A stretch of DNA of 24,712 nt, taken from IMG/VR virus record IMGVR_UViG_3300025769_000800, positions 1 to 24,712 of that record, one strand, 5' to 3'. The position numbers and the translations under genes were made by a program. The notes below the pieces were generated by a model. The model made no database searches, had not been told where the DNA came from, and saw nothing but the letters and a program-made list of their open reading frames with translations. Below are positions 1 to 8,930 of this stretch, piece after piece. The first letter of the stretch is position 1, and each line of letters begins with the position of its first letter. Source of the stretch: a virus.

Positions 1-2
1 AC

Positions 3-1811
3 GAGACAGTTGACAGGTACATGGACTTTATGTCTAATCACTTGGAGTCTAAGCATGGCTACAAGATACCTGTTGAGACTGACTCAGAGCTTCGTGAAGC
101 GATTAAAAACATGGAGATAGTCCCCTCCATGCGTAGCATTATGACCGCAGGGAAAGCCCTTGAGAGGGACAACACAGCAGGTTACAACTGTAGCTATCTA
201 CCTGTTGATGATCCTAAAGCCTTTGATGAGGCGATGTATATTTTACTGTGTGGCACAGGTGTAGGCTTCAGCGTTGAGAACAAGTACATCAGCAAGCTAC
301 CTGAAGTACCTGAGAAGATGTTTGATAGTGCTACTACTATCGTGGTGTCTGACAGTAAAGAGGGTTGGGCTAAAGCACTACGTCAACTGATAGCTCTGTT
401 GTACTCAGGTGAGATAGCTAAGTGGGATCTCAGTAAGATCAGACCAGCAGGTGCTAGACTTAAGACGTTTGGTGGTAGAGCTAGTGGACCAGCACCATTG
501 AATGAACTGTTCGAGTTTGTTGTACGTAAGTTCAAGTGTGCAGCAGGTCGTAAGCTGAGTACACTAGAGTGTCACGATCTAATGTGTAAAGTAGCTGAGG
601 TTGTAGTTGTAGGTGGTGTACGTAGGTCAGCTATGATTAGCTTGTCTGATCTTGATGATGACAAGATGCGTCATGCTAAGACAGGTCAGTGGTGGACAGA
701 GAATCCACATCGTGCGTTGGCTAACAACTCTGCTGTGTACAATGAGAAGCCTGACGTTGGTCAGTTCTTAAACGAGTGGACTAGCTTGTATCACAGTCAT
801 AGTGGTGAGCGTGGTATTTTTAATCGTGAAGCAGCAGTTAAACAAGCAGCTAAGAATGGAAGACGTAATGCTGATCAGGAGTTTGGCACTAATCCTTGTA
901 GTGAAATTATACTCAGACCTTACCAATTCTGTAATCTTTCAGAGGTTGTTGTTCGAGAGGGAGACAGCATCTACGATCTTGAACGAAAGGTAAGACTAGC
1001 TGCTATACTAGGTACGTATCAATCTACGATGACACACTTTCCGTACTTGCGTAAGATATGGCAACGCAATACTGAGGAAGAGAGGTTGTTAGGTGTATCG
1101 TTGACTGGTATTCTTGATAACAAAATGTTAGGAGATAACATTGAGCAGACCAAGACTTTTCTCCAGAGACTCAAGATGGTTGCTGTTGATGAGAACCTAC
1201 AGCTTTCCTCTGACCTTAATATCCCTTGTGCTGCTGCCGTCACTTGTGTTAAGCCTAGTGGCACTGTCAGTCAACTTGTTGATAGTGCTAGTGGTATTCA
1301 TCCTAGACATTCTAAGTATTATATCAGACGTGTTCGGGGTGACAAGAAAGATCCACTTACTACGTTCATGGTTGAGCAGGGTATTCCTTGGGAGGACTGC
1401 GTGATGAGACCAGAGTCTACTACGGTGTTTAGTTTCCCTAAGCAAGCACCAGACTCTGCTACATTACGTGATGATCTTACAGCTATTGAACACCTAGACT
1501 TGTGGATGATGTACCAGAAACATTGGTGCGAACACAAACCATCAGTCACCATTTCTGTCAAGGAAGATGAGTGGGTTGAGGTTGGTGCGTGGTGTTGGAA
1601 GAACTTTGACGATATCAGTGGTGTGTCTTTCCTACCGCATGACGGAGGCACATACAAACAAGCACCCTACGAAGAGTGTACCGAGGAGCAGTACCTTGAT
1701 CTCTTACGTAAGATGCCTAGTAATATCTATTGGGATGAACTGATAGAGGAAGATGATAACGTCGAGGGAGCACAACAGCTAGCATGTGTAGCTGGAGTAT
1801 GTGAAATCTAA
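3..1811 (+). CDS. nrdJ: Class II (adenosylcobalamin-dependent) ribonucleotide reductase, 5'-truncated by window edge
   Basis: Reduces ribonucleotides to deoxyribonucleotides for phage DNA synthesis using a B12-derived thiyl radical. The frame is open to the window edge, so the Met at base 21 is probably internal. Numbering from that Met, the catalytic set fits the monomeric Lactobacillus-type RTPR family: C57 (NCSY), C293 and E295 in NPCSE, C304 eleven residues later, and the C-terminal redox pair C589/C594 in CVAGVC. The 11- and 5-residue spacings equal those of the Lactobacillus enzyme (C408/C419, C731/C736; recalled). By that comparison about 60 N-terminal residues are missing. It is the only plus-strand gene here and presumably ends a replication/nucleotide module lying to the left. 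Its TAA overlaps the stop of the convergent late operon by 4 bp. Very sure of family and class. Confidence 0.96.
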   Translation, partial: ETVDRYMDFMSNHLESKHGYKIPVETDSELREAIKNMEIVPSMRSIMTAGKALERDNTAGYNCSYLPVDDPKAFDEAMYILLCGTGVGFSVENKYISKLPEVPEKMFDSATTIVVSDSKEGWAKALRQLIALLYSGEIAKWDLSKIRPAGARLKTFGGRASGPAPLNELFEFVVRKFKCAAGRKLSTLECHDLMCKVAEVVVVGGVRRSAMISLSDLDDDKMRHAKTGQWWTENPHRALANNSAVYNEKPDVGQFLNEWTSLYHSHSGERGIFNREAAVKQAAKNGRRNADQEFGTNPCSEIILRPYQFCNLSEVVVREGDSIYDLERKVRLAAILGTYQSTMTHFPYLRKIWQRNTEEERLLGVSLTGILDNKMLGDNIEQTKTFLQRLKMVAVDENLQLSSDLNIPCAAAVTCVKPSGTVSQLVDSASGIHPRHSKYYIRRVRGDKKDPLTTFMVEQGIPWEDCVMRPESTTVFSFPKQAPDSATLRDDLTAIEHLDLWMMYQKHWCEHKPSVTISVKEDEWVEVGAWCWKNFDDISGVSFLPHDGGTYKQAPYEECTEEQYLDLLRKMPSNIYWDELIEEDDNVEGAQQLACVAGVCEI

Positions 1812-1966
1812 TCCTTCCTGTTATTAAAGAGGTCAAACAAGGCTCGTACTTTTTCTTCAAGTACGGATAGCCTTGCGCTGACCTCTGCCTTCCAAGTAAT
1901 ACCTAAGAAGATTACGATCACAAGACCTGAGAGTATCTCCCAGTATGTCGTGATAAAGTTTTCCAT
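1808..1966 (-). CDS. 52-aa single-span membrane protein, holin-like or lysis-associated
   Basis: This is a very small gene whose ATG abuts the TAA of the muramidase gene with zero spacing (TAAATG), so translation is probably coupled. The product has a short N-terminus, a hydrophobic segment at about residues 11-24 (ILSGLVIVIFLGIT) and a charged amphipathic C-terminal helix (about 26-48, EVSARLSVLEEKVRAL). Position next to a cell-wall hydrolase makes a holin or hydrolase-partner role plausible. No family is recognised. The last codons overlap the reductase gene's stop by 4 bp on the opposite strand, and the C-terminal half is encoded by the 1829-1885 hairpin, so the DNA carries both protein and RNA structure. 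The ORF is clear and the function is a guess. Confidence 0.65.
   Translation of the reverse strand: MENFITTYWEILSGLVIVIFLGITWKAEVSARLSVLEEKVRALFDLFNNRKD
1829..1885. other. 57-bp nested hairpin at the convergent gene junction
   Basis: Three consecutive complementary segments nest around a 7-nt loop: GAGGTCA/TGACCTC (1829-1835 with 1879-1885), CAAGGCT/AGCCTTG (1838-1844 with 1869-1875) and CGTACTT/AAGTACG (1845-1851 with 1859-1865), giving 21 base pairs with two small internal loops. It lies 18 bp past the reductase stop and inside the coding sequence of the convergent 52-aa membrane gene. It could fold in RNA of either strand. A short T-rich run (TTTAAT) follows on the minus strand, and none follows on the plus strand. 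It is probably a transcript 3'-end stabiliser or weak bidirectional terminator between the converging operons (inference). Confidence 0.6.
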
Positions 1967-3139
1967 TTAGTATTTAGATAAGTCAATACCTGTCTTGTTT
2001 TTAATTGCGCTGAACACTTGACTAGGGGTGGTTAAATCATTAAGGTTAGTTCCTCTAGCAGAAAACTGATTAGGTTTATCCAAGAATCTACCAACAAGAC
2101 CGTTAGCATTGTCTTGCCATGTTTCACTTCCTGCTATACTTCTAATCAAATCAGCAGTAAAATACTTTTCTGTTTCACTTCCTATATCTACCTTAGGATT
2201 ACGTGCAGTAAAGTTACGTAAAGCAATTAGTGTATCATTACCAAAGTAACCATCTTGCTTAGCACCTACTACTTTTTGCAAAGACCTCGTAGCTCTTCTT
2301 GGATTGTTTACGTACATACCAAAATATTTCTCTTGGTTCCTATCTCCAGGTACGTAAGCTACGCCTGATTTGTCATAGTAGTTTTGTTTAAATACTTCTT
2401 TAGCTTGGTCTTTAGTTAAGTTAACCATTTCCTCAGGACTGTTAATACCTAAAGCATTTAAAGCCCTAGTGTTTTTACTATAAACCACACCGTAGTTTAC
2501 TGGTCCCGCTCCTTCATCGTCTGCTTTATAGCCACCCTCTTTTGCTATTGCGTAAGAAGTTACCCTATCAAAATCAGGATCAACAACTTGTGCTCTACTA
2601 GACATCATCATTGTTTCAGGAGGACCGTCAGCAAAGTCTCCATATTTGTATTCTTGTAGTTGATCTGGAGATAAGGGTATACCAACACCTGCGCTTTTAA
2701 CCCTCATAGTAAGATTTGGAAGGTTATCTAACAAATCTATAACATCAGAAGCTGCAGCTTTAGATACAAAGAAATCAGAGATAGGAGTATCTTCTTGTGT
2801 TTGCTTTTCTAATGGTCTACGTAACTCTCTATTGTACTGAGGTTGATCAAACAATCCTTCTCTTAGTGATCGCTCAAGCTGATAGTCAGGTGTTTCCATC
2901 CTTGTACCCTGCCAATCTTGAGGAGATTGTCTTGATCTTTTGTACATAGATGAGACACCTTCAGGATAAAACTGATCACCTTCATATCCTTGTCTCATCA
3001 TTGTTCTTGTATCTGGATTATAACCATACGTACCTGAGCCATACAAAGATGAGTTAGCAGGCTTAGCTAAACTACCTGTTGTACTATCATAGTCCCTATC
3101 ATAAGCGTACATAGGTGAGGTATATTTTTTATTAGGCAT
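1967..3139 (-). CDS. Virion- or lysis-associated muramidase, GH108-like with C-terminal peptidoglycan-binding domain
   Basis: 390 aa. The start at 3139 is chosen for its AAGGA ribosome site and a position just after the upstream gene's stop; an open frame to 3289 would overlap that gene by 140 bp. Residues 1-185 are low complexity, rich in Tyr, Arg, Pro and Gln, and unrecognised. From about 190 the sequence resembles the GH108 (former DUF847, ZliS-type) N-acetylmuramidases: EGGY at 201-204 with E201 as expected catalytic acid, then NYG at 215-217, then a helical region with NYYDKSG. Residues about 276-310 look like the partner PG_binding_3 domain (LQ 287-288, DGYFG 296-300). It would cut peptidoglycan glycan strands. 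The long N-terminal arm and its place after the ejection genes suggest a virion-carried hydrolase; a free endolysin is the alternative. Confidence 0.75.
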   Translation of the reverse strand: MPNKKYTSPMYAYDRDYDSTTGSLAKPANSSLYGSGTYGYNPDTRTMMRQGYEGDQFYPEGVSSMYKRSRQSPQDWQGTRMETPDYQLERSLREGLFDQPQYNRELRRPLEKQTQEDTPISDFFVSKAAASDVIDLLDNLPNLTMRVKSAGVGIPLSPDQLQEYKYGDFADGPPETMMMSSRAQVVDPDFDRVTSYAIAKEGGYKADDEGAGPVNYGVVYSKNTRALNALGINSPEEMVNLTKDQAKEVFKQNYYDKSGVAYVPGDRNQEKYFGMYVNNPRRATRSLQKVVGAKQDGYFGNDTLIALRNFTARNPKVDIGSETEKYFTADLIRSIAGSETWQDNANGLVGRFLDKPNQFSARGTNLNDLTTPSQVFSAIKNKTGIDLSKY

Positions 3140-3149
3140 TGCTGTTTCC

Positions 3150-4208
3150 TTATCGTTTGTACGGCATCCACTGTCCGTTAACATCAATGAATTCTTCTCG
3201 TTGCATCGGACCTCCGAGGCTATCGTAGTCTTGAATAGGACCGCCAAGATCATAATACTCAGGTCTAGCAAACGGATTGTATTCATCATAGATGTCTGGT
3301 CTCCTGCTCATTGCAGATTCTAGTTCTGCTTGAGACTGAGCAGCATAGTAGTCAGGGGTAGAATAAAAAGATGTGCCTTTATTATTACGGATGACCTCGT
3401 TAATTTTATCTAGCTCTGCGTTAGCTGCACCTGCTTTATCCTCTAAGAAAGCTAAAGCATTAGCTGCTCTACGTGCGTCCTCCTGTTCTTTTAGTTGACG
3501 CATTAGCTGGTTCTCCATCTCAATAACTAAGCTAGAACCTTCTTGCATACGCTTTTGTTTAAGCTTCTCTTCGTACATTTCTTTTTGTCTTTGTGCTTCT
3601 GCAGCGTCTCTCTGCATCCTTTGTTTTATTGGACCAGTAATACTATCCCATATAGCAGTAGACTCGCTTGCATCTCTTAACCAGTTAGCAGCAGAGTTCC
3701 ATATATCATAAGACTGATTAGCTTCATTAGCCCAGTCATACGCATCTCTAAATGGTTGTGCCACTGAATCAAGAAACTCTTCCCTGCCTTCAGCATTTGC
3801 TCGTAACTGTGCTTCTATCTGTCTGTCACCGTCAGTCATCCCTCGCTCATCCATTACATACTGAGCTTCTAGTCTTGGGTTAATCTCTGCTCTGTCTGTA
3901 TTAAAAATAGGATTAGGAGGTGCTGTGTCTGGGCTAGTAAACAAACCCATAGGTGCTAGTGCTTGTACACCAGCTATATCTGGATTATAACTCTGAGGTT
4001 CGTATGGTTCAGGCATATCCATAGGAGCAATATCAGATGGAGTAACCTGTGCTCTAGCTCTCATCTGTCGTGATTGCATGATCTCATCGTAAGTAGGCTG
4101 CCGTCTCTCGAACTGTGCTCTCAATACAGGATCAGCTTCCCTTGCCTGTTGCTCTGGGCTTTTAACACCTATGCCTAAAGCTCTAAGTTTTTCTGCTATA
4201 GTAGCCAT
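3150..4208 (-). CDS. Coiled-coil protein of the virion/ejection block, unknown function
   Basis: 352 aa, no recognised domain. The ATG overlaps the stop of the 929-aa gene upstream (TAATG). Residues about 190-275 are a strongly charged helical stretch rich in K, E, Q, R and A (for example EAQRQKEMYEEKLKQKR), likely a coiled coil. The N-terminal 110 residues are rich in Pro, Met and Asp. The tail holds two near-repeats around LGGPIQDYD and LGGPMQREE. There is no signal peptide or membrane segment. Its place between the gp16-like protein and the muramidase suggests a minor virion or ejected protein. The arrangement fits the family of long disordered internal proteins seen in marine podophages, but this is inferred from context. 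Confidence 0.7.
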   Translation of the reverse strand: MATIAEKLRALGIGVKSPEQQAREADPVLRAQFERRQPTYDEIMQSRQMRARAQVTPSDIAPMDMPEPYEPQSYNPDIAGVQALAPMGLFTSPDTAPPNPIFNTDRAEINPRLEAQYVMDERGMTDGDRQIEAQLRANAEGREEFLDSVAQPFRDAYDWANEANQSYDIWNSAANWLRDASESTAIWDSITGPIKQRMQRDAAEAQRQKEMYEEKLKQKRMQEGSSLVIEMENQLMRQLKEQEDARRAANALAFLEDKAGAANAELDKINEVIRNNKGTSFYSTPDYYAAQSQAELESAMSRRPDIYDEYNPFARPEYYDLGGPIQDYDSLGGPMQREEFIDVNGQWMPYKR

Positions 4209-6997
4209 TATCTTTCACTCCGTTTCTTAATTTCTTTTTTCATAGCTTTATCATAATCGGCTTCGATGCCACCACCCAACCAATAGTAGTACACCTGACC
4301 CACTATCGGTAATTCTTTTACAATCTTAGGATCAATCTCTCCCGACTCTGCTGCCTCAAGAAGAGGTTGTGCAATGTTAGTCAATGAACTAAGACCAGGA
4401 GCAAAGAAACTAGCTCCACCTAGAGCAGCATCAAACTGACCTTCTGCTGCTTTGCTTACCATGTACTCTGACGAACCAAACAATCTTAATATATTGTCAG
4501 CATGTTCTAATGCAAAATCTGAAAATGATTCTGGATCATCAGGCATGTCTTGACCTTGATACCTAATGTAATCTTTTAAATTATCTACACCTACACCTGT
4601 AGTTGGTACGGTAACTAACCATGACAGTCCATTACGTATTGCTTCTTTCTTATTACCTTTCTGCCACTCACCTCTTGTTCTTCGTAAAACATTAGACATT
4701 TGTTTTAACGCAAATGTTTTAAGTGCGTATGCAATTCTACCATTAGGTGCTTGCAAATACTTTAACGGCATCTCTGATAATGAGATAGGTTGTATACGTG
4801 ATAACTCATTCCACAACAACAGCTTTACGTTCTCTGATATGTTACCGTTCTGTAAGTCAGTAACCATGTCAGTAAACTCGTCACCAAATTCTTTACCATG
4901 CTTACGTCTTAACTGCTGTATACCTTTAGGGTTTGCTGCTAACTTCTGCAGTCTGTTTAAGTTTGCTCTAAGAAATACATTCTTACCAAACTTATCCATT
5001 GATCTAAAACCTGATGCTGTAAAGGCTTTGTGTAATGTTTTAGCTAATACTTTATCATTAATAAACTCTTCAGCTAATACATTATCAAGTCCAAACTTTT
5101 GCATACTAACTTTACTTGCGTTCTTACCAAAGAGAGCAGATATAGTATTACCTAACCCGTTTACCCATACTGAGTTAGATAAATCTTGTAGCTGAGTTAA
5201 AGCAGAAAAAGGATTAGTTAATTTAGTTAGGTATGTAAACGCTCTAAAGCTTTGAATAAGACCACTTGATGACTGCTCGCCTGTAGTAAACCTAGCTTCA
5301 AGCATAGCTTGTAAATCATCTTGTGCAGTTTTACTTAGCTCTGGTAGTTCTTTAGCTATCAAGTTAGCAACAGATTCTTTTACATTCAGTACTTCTTGAT
5401 TAGCTGATGCTGTGCCTTTACCAAAGAATCTTCTTTTAGCTGCGTTGTTAGAAGCATAACGTATGTAATCTAACAATCCACGTACAGGGTCATCATAAAA
5501 CTCTAGCTGTTCATCGCTAAGTCTTTTAATAATACGTTTCTGAGCAGCACCTAGTCCTAAATTAACTAATGACTTTGATCCTCGTGCTACTTCGTTTAAT
5601 ACTTTTTCTTTTTCTACTTCTGATAATACCTTAACACCTAACTGTTTTGCTCTTCTGCTTAGTGCTTCAGCAAAGATGCCTTGTTGTTCTTTATCAAATG
5701 TAGCAAGCAATTCGTCGTACTTGCGAACGTTTCTTGGAAAGTAATTAGGTAGTTTAGTTAAGTCAGTGTAACCTGCACTTACTAAATCTTCGTGTATTTC
5801 ATCAAGTAGTTTAGTAACTTCGTTAAAACTTTCTACACCACCATCTACTTTACTAAGAACTTTAGATACATCATCAAAGTCACCATTCAAAAGATACTTC
5901 TTAACTAGCTTTCTATCTTTTCTGTTTAACTTTTTCAATGCACGTAAGAATGGAGCAGCACGTTCACCTCTTTCGTTTGCTACTATATGCGCTGTCATGT
6001 CTACATTTCGCAACCTACTAGCAATAGCAGGAGAAATCTCTTCAATTCTGTCTGCTATAGGTTTCCAGAAATCAGTTAACCATCCTTTATTAACTCTGTT
6101 AACAGTATCTAAACCATTCCTACCAATCTCTTTAGCTAACTTAACCTCAGATATAGTAGGTATGAATGGTCTAACATCTGATACAATAAATGCTTCAGCT
6201 ACTTGTTCACCGTTTAGACCACTGTGATCTTGTATGTATTTAGGTATGTCAGCATCTGCCACACCTTTCTCTCTAGCTCTGTATGCTAAGTCGTTAATAA
6301 AGTCTGCTCTTTCTTCAGCAGCTTTGATGTCTGTTAACTTAGCATTAGCTTTCTTAGCTCTAAGATTCTTATATACATCTTTAATTTTTCTACCACCATA
6401 GATAGCACCTGTACCTAATGCTCCTGATATAGCTGCCATCTCTCCTGTTTGTTGCCAGTCTACTTCACCCTTCTTCATGAACTGATCTAGTGCATCATAC
6501 TCAGCACCTAGCAATGCTGACGTAGTAGCAACAGCTTTGTATCCATGACCAATAGGTATTAATGTAGTAGGAGACATTAACGAACCTACAAACTTACCAA
6601 CTCCTGCAGTTAAAGAATCTTGTTCGTTAGCAGCTATAACATCTGCATACTCAGTCTCAATCATCTTTTGTCTACGATCATACAAAAACTTTCTACGCTG
6701 CTCAGGATTCATTCTCATGAACTCTTCACCGTATGTTTCTGTAGGATTAAAGAACGTACCTAATGGCATATAGCTCTCTAAGATATCACCTAGATTACCT
6801 AAGTCTGTACGAGCAGAAGCAAACCCATACCCTAACTGTCTTAGTGTAGATGGTTCTTCTTTAGTAGCTGGCTTACTAACTTGTTGAGACCTATATAACT
6901 GCTCAGCTTGCTGCAATACTTCCTGCTCACTAGCGTTATCTGGTCCTTCTAACTCTATAGTATGCCCATCATCTGTTTCAATAGTATATATAGCCAT
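4208..6997 (-). CDS. Large internal virion / DNA-ejection protein, T7 gp16-like by position
   Basis: 929 aa, the largest gene here. The first 35 residues (YTIETDDGHTIELEG then PDNASEQEV) form a small acidic module often seen at the head of phage internal proteins. Hydrophobic, Gly/Ala-rich stretches at about 129-166 and 186-201 could insert in a membrane. The remainder is long, helical and Lys/Arg-rich. It has TAATG junctions with both neighbours. It occupies the place of T7 gp16, the ejected channel protein, following gp13-, gp14- and gp15-like genes. I see no lytic transglycosylase motif like that at the gp16 N-terminus; cell-wall cleavage seems to be supplied by the muramidase two genes downstream. 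The assignment rests on size, composition and synteny, not on a recognised motif. Confidence 0.7.
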   Translation of the reverse strand: MAIYTIETDDGHTIELEGPDNASEQEVLQQAEQLYRSQQVSKPATKEEPSTLRQLGYGFASARTDLGNLGDILESYMPLGTFFNPTETYGEEFMRMNPEQRRKFLYDRRQKMIETEYADVIAANEQDSLTAGVGKFVGSLMSPTTLIPIGHGYKAVATTSALLGAEYDALDQFMKKGEVDWQQTGEMAAISGALGTGAIYGGRKIKDVYKNLRAKKANAKLTDIKAAEERADFINDLAYRAREKGVADADIPKYIQDHSGLNGEQVAEAFIVSDVRPFIPTISEVKLAKEIGRNGLDTVNRVNKGWLTDFWKPIADRIEEISPAIASRLRNVDMTAHIVANERGERAAPFLRALKKLNRKDRKLVKKYLLNGDFDDVSKVLSKVDGGVESFNEVTKLLDEIHEDLVSAGYTDLTKLPNYFPRNVRKYDELLATFDKEQQGIFAEALSRRAKQLGVKVLSEVEKEKVLNEVARGSKSLVNLGLGAAQKRIIKRLSDEQLEFYDDPVRGLLDYIRYASNNAAKRRFFGKGTASANQEVLNVKESVANLIAKELPELSKTAQDDLQAMLEARFTTGEQSSSGLIQSFRAFTYLTKLTNPFSALTQLQDLSNSVWVNGLGNTISALFGKNASKVSMQKFGLDNVLAEEFINDKVLAKTLHKAFTASGFRSMDKFGKNVFLRANLNRLQKLAANPKGIQQLRRKHGKEFGDEFTDMVTDLQNGNISENVKLLLWNELSRIQPISLSEMPLKYLQAPNGRIAYALKTFALKQMSNVLRRTRGEWQKGNKKEAIRNGLSWLVTVPTTGVGVDNLKDYIRYQGQDMPDDPESFSDFALEHADNILRLFGSSEYMVSKAAEGQFDAALGGASFFAPGLSSLTNIAQPLLEAAESGEIDPKIVKELPIVGQVYYYWLGGGIEADYDKAMKKEIKKRSER

Positions 6998-7911
6998 TAG
7001 TTTTTCGTTATGCTTTTAATTTTGAATTTACCTGACTTATCTTCAATAGGTTTAAAAGGTACTTCAGTCATTAACTCTGGTCTAAATACCCAATCAGTTG
7101 CAGTAAACGGAGTGTATTTAGTAATCCAAGTATCCTCTGTTTTAGCTATAATACCTTGTTCTGTAGAACGTTTCCATGCTTCTTTTAATGCTACTTCTTT
7201 TGGTTTATTAACAAAGTCAGGTTCTTTTTGTATAGCTAAAGCATACTGATCTAGGAATTTAGCTACTCTATCTTTTTCTTGTTCGCTAAAATCTGTATCA
7301 TCTAAATAAAGATTCTCAATAGATATTACTTCTGATACTGCTGGTGTTGATGCAGATGTAATATCTTTTACAGATATTAAATCTTCAACAGGTACTCGTG
7401 CTCCAGTCTTAGCATTATAATACTTACCGTTCTGCATATAAACAGAATCACCTGTAGACTTTACTTTAAAGTTAGGTTCCATTACTTGTTCGCTAATATC
7501 TTGTTGATACTTAGCCATGCTTAGTTCATAAGCTCTGTTTTCTGCAGCAATAGTACGTGCTCTATCTGCAAAGTATAACGCTTCTTTAGGATACCCTGCG
7601 TCACCAAATTGAGCAGCAAGAGTAGTTAGTTTAGCTGGATCATTTAAATCATTTGCATTTGTATCAGCTAAAAGTCTACGTATTTCTACAGCTTTAGTCA
7701 TAGCTGGATCTAGCATTGGTTTACCAAACAAACCACCAAGCCCACTAACAATATTATAACCAGCTTGATAAAACTGTTGTGCTAAAGGACTAGCTTGCAT
7801 AGCTAATCCTTGTTGTAGCTGTTGTTGTCTTAGAGCTTTATCTTCTTGCTGTTTAGCGTAGACAATCTCTTCTGCTGAAGGACCAAATAAAGATGCGATT
7901 GAACTAGCCAT
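6997..7911 (-). CDS. Internal virion protein, T7 gp15-like by position
   Basis: 304 aa. It starts with ATG behind AAGGA, and its stop overlaps the start of the 929-aa gene (TAATG). Residues 15-45 are Gln-rich and helical (QQEDKALRQQQLQQ), followed by a short Gly-rich hydrophobic stretch near 52-63 (YNIVSGLGGLFG). A helical repeat-like region spans about 70-140, with a beta-type segment around 150-175. No enzyme motif is seen. Lying between Ala-rich gp14-like and large gp16-like genes, it is the positional counterpart of the T7 gp15 ejection protein but is much shorter (gp15 is about 750 aa, recalled). It could equally be a lineage-specific core protein. Confidence 0.65.
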   Translation of the reverse strand: MASSIASLFGPSAEEIVYAKQQEDKALRQQQLQQGLAMQASPLAQQFYQAGYNIVSGLGGLFGKPMLDPAMTKAVEIRRLLADTNANDLNDPAKLTTLAAQFGDAGYPKEALYFADRARTIAAENRAYELSMAKYQQDISEQVMEPNFKVKSTGDSVYMQNGKYYNAKTGARVPVEDLISVKDITSASTPAVSEVISIENLYLDDTDFSEQEKDRVAKFLDQYALAIQKEPDFVNKPKEVALKEAWKRSTEQGIIAKTEDTWITKYTPFTATDWVFRPELMTEVPFKPIEDKSGKFKIKSITKN

Positions 7912-7938
7912 TCTTATTCCTTAATTATTATTGAGAAG

Positions 7939-8928
7939 TTACCCAAAATATGGAGGAGGTTGTGTCTGAGTTGGGTATGCTCTATCCAACCAGTCTTGAT
8001 ATTGCTGACCTTGGTAATACTGCTGACCTAAACTAGCAATACCTGCTCCCATTCCTGCCAACTGTGCAGCTTTAGCAGTAGCAGAAGCAGTCTGTAACTG
8101 ACCTGCAGCTTGCTGACCAGCCATCATCATCTGACCAGCCCTAGCTCCAGCAGTAGATGTTTGTGCACCTAACGCTGAACCGATGTCCATACCGCCTCTA
8201 GCTGCTTCTTCAAGAGCTTGTTGTGTCTGGAACTGACTCTGGAATGGAGCAAGAGCAGCTTGTTGTGTTTGATATCCAGTACCTAGCAAACCAGCACCTG
8301 TGCCAAATAAACCTGCACCAAAACCTAATTGCTGTTGTGCAGCTTGTTCTGCTTGTGCTGCTAATTGTAAATCTCTACGTCTGCGTGACTCTGATAGAGC
8401 TTGTAATTCTGGTTGTCCACCAGCACCTACGCTAAGTCCACCACGACCACGACCAAAGACACCAGCAGCTAGCCTTTGTTCTTCTTCGATGTCATAAGGA
8501 CGTAAAACATCCATCTGTTGCTGAATATAACGTTGACGAGCTTCTTCAGGAGTTTCAGCAAGATACTGCCTACCTAAACCAAATAAACCTGTAGCAGCTT
8601 GTTCAAACTGTGGTTGAAAAGCAGCAGCTCTTTCAGCTTGTCCAAGACTAGTACCATAAATTCGAGATAGTTGATCTTGTAAAGCAGCTAGTTCTGGAGC
8701 AGCTTCGTAAGTATAACCACTTAGACGACCGCCAGTAAACTGAGGAGTAGCTGTACCAAACCTAGTCGTAACAGTTATTGGTCTAAAACGAGCTTCTTCA
8801 GCATTAAGTCTAGCAGCTTCAGCAGTAGCAGCAGCTTGTGCGTTTAGTGCTGCTGCTTGTTTACTTGCTGCTCTGTTTTGCATTACACCGCCAACTACTG
8901 CTCCTGCTACGGCTGCTTCAATACCCAT
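7939..8928 (-). CDS. Ala/Gln-rich internal virion protein, T7 gp14-like by position
   Basis: 329 aa. The start at 8928 is preferred because GGAGA precedes it and the upstream stop lies 2 nt before; an in-frame ATG at 8940 would overlap the preceding gene. A small hydrophobic, Gly/Ala-rich N-terminus (about residues 3-18) is followed by an Ala-rich helix with regularly placed Gln and Glu (AASKQAAALNAQ). Later come a long Gln/Ala helix (about 200-225), repeated GLFG/GAGLLGTG glycine segments (about 204-220) and further Ala/Gly/Gln-rich stretches to the C-terminus. This pattern recalls T7 gp14, an ejected protein that forms the outer-membrane portion of the channel. Composition this biased makes similarity searches unreliable, so the call is by pattern and synteny. 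Confidence 0.65.
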   Translation of the reverse strand: MGIEAAVAGAVVGGVMQNRAASKQAAALNAQAAATAEAARLNAEEARFRPITVTTRFGTATPQFTGGRLSGYTYEAAPELAALQDQLSRIYGTSLGQAERAAAFQPQFEQAATGLFGLGRQYLAETPEEARQRYIQQQMDVLRPYDIEEEQRLAAGVFGRGRGGLSVGAGGQPELQALSESRRRRDLQLAAQAEQAAQQQLGFGAGLFGTGAGLLGTGYQTQQAALAPFQSQFQTQQALEEAARGGMDIGSALGAQTSTAGARAGQMMMAGQQAAGQLQTASATAKAAQLAGMGAGIASLGQQYYQGQQYQDWLDRAYPTQTQPPPYFG

Positions 8929-8930
8929 AA

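Noticed and set aside
3140-3289. Longer N-terminus for the muramidase with a signal-like hydrophobic stretch
   Set aside because: It would overlap the 352-aa gene by 140 bp. A good AAGGA site and a start at 3139 directly follow that gene's stop, so the signal-like stretch is the shadow of the upstream gene in another frame.
4839-6227. Plus-strand open frames of 76-118 codons within the 929-aa gene
   Set aside because: They lie entirely opposite a continuous well-translated gene, with no ribosome sites and low-complexity products.
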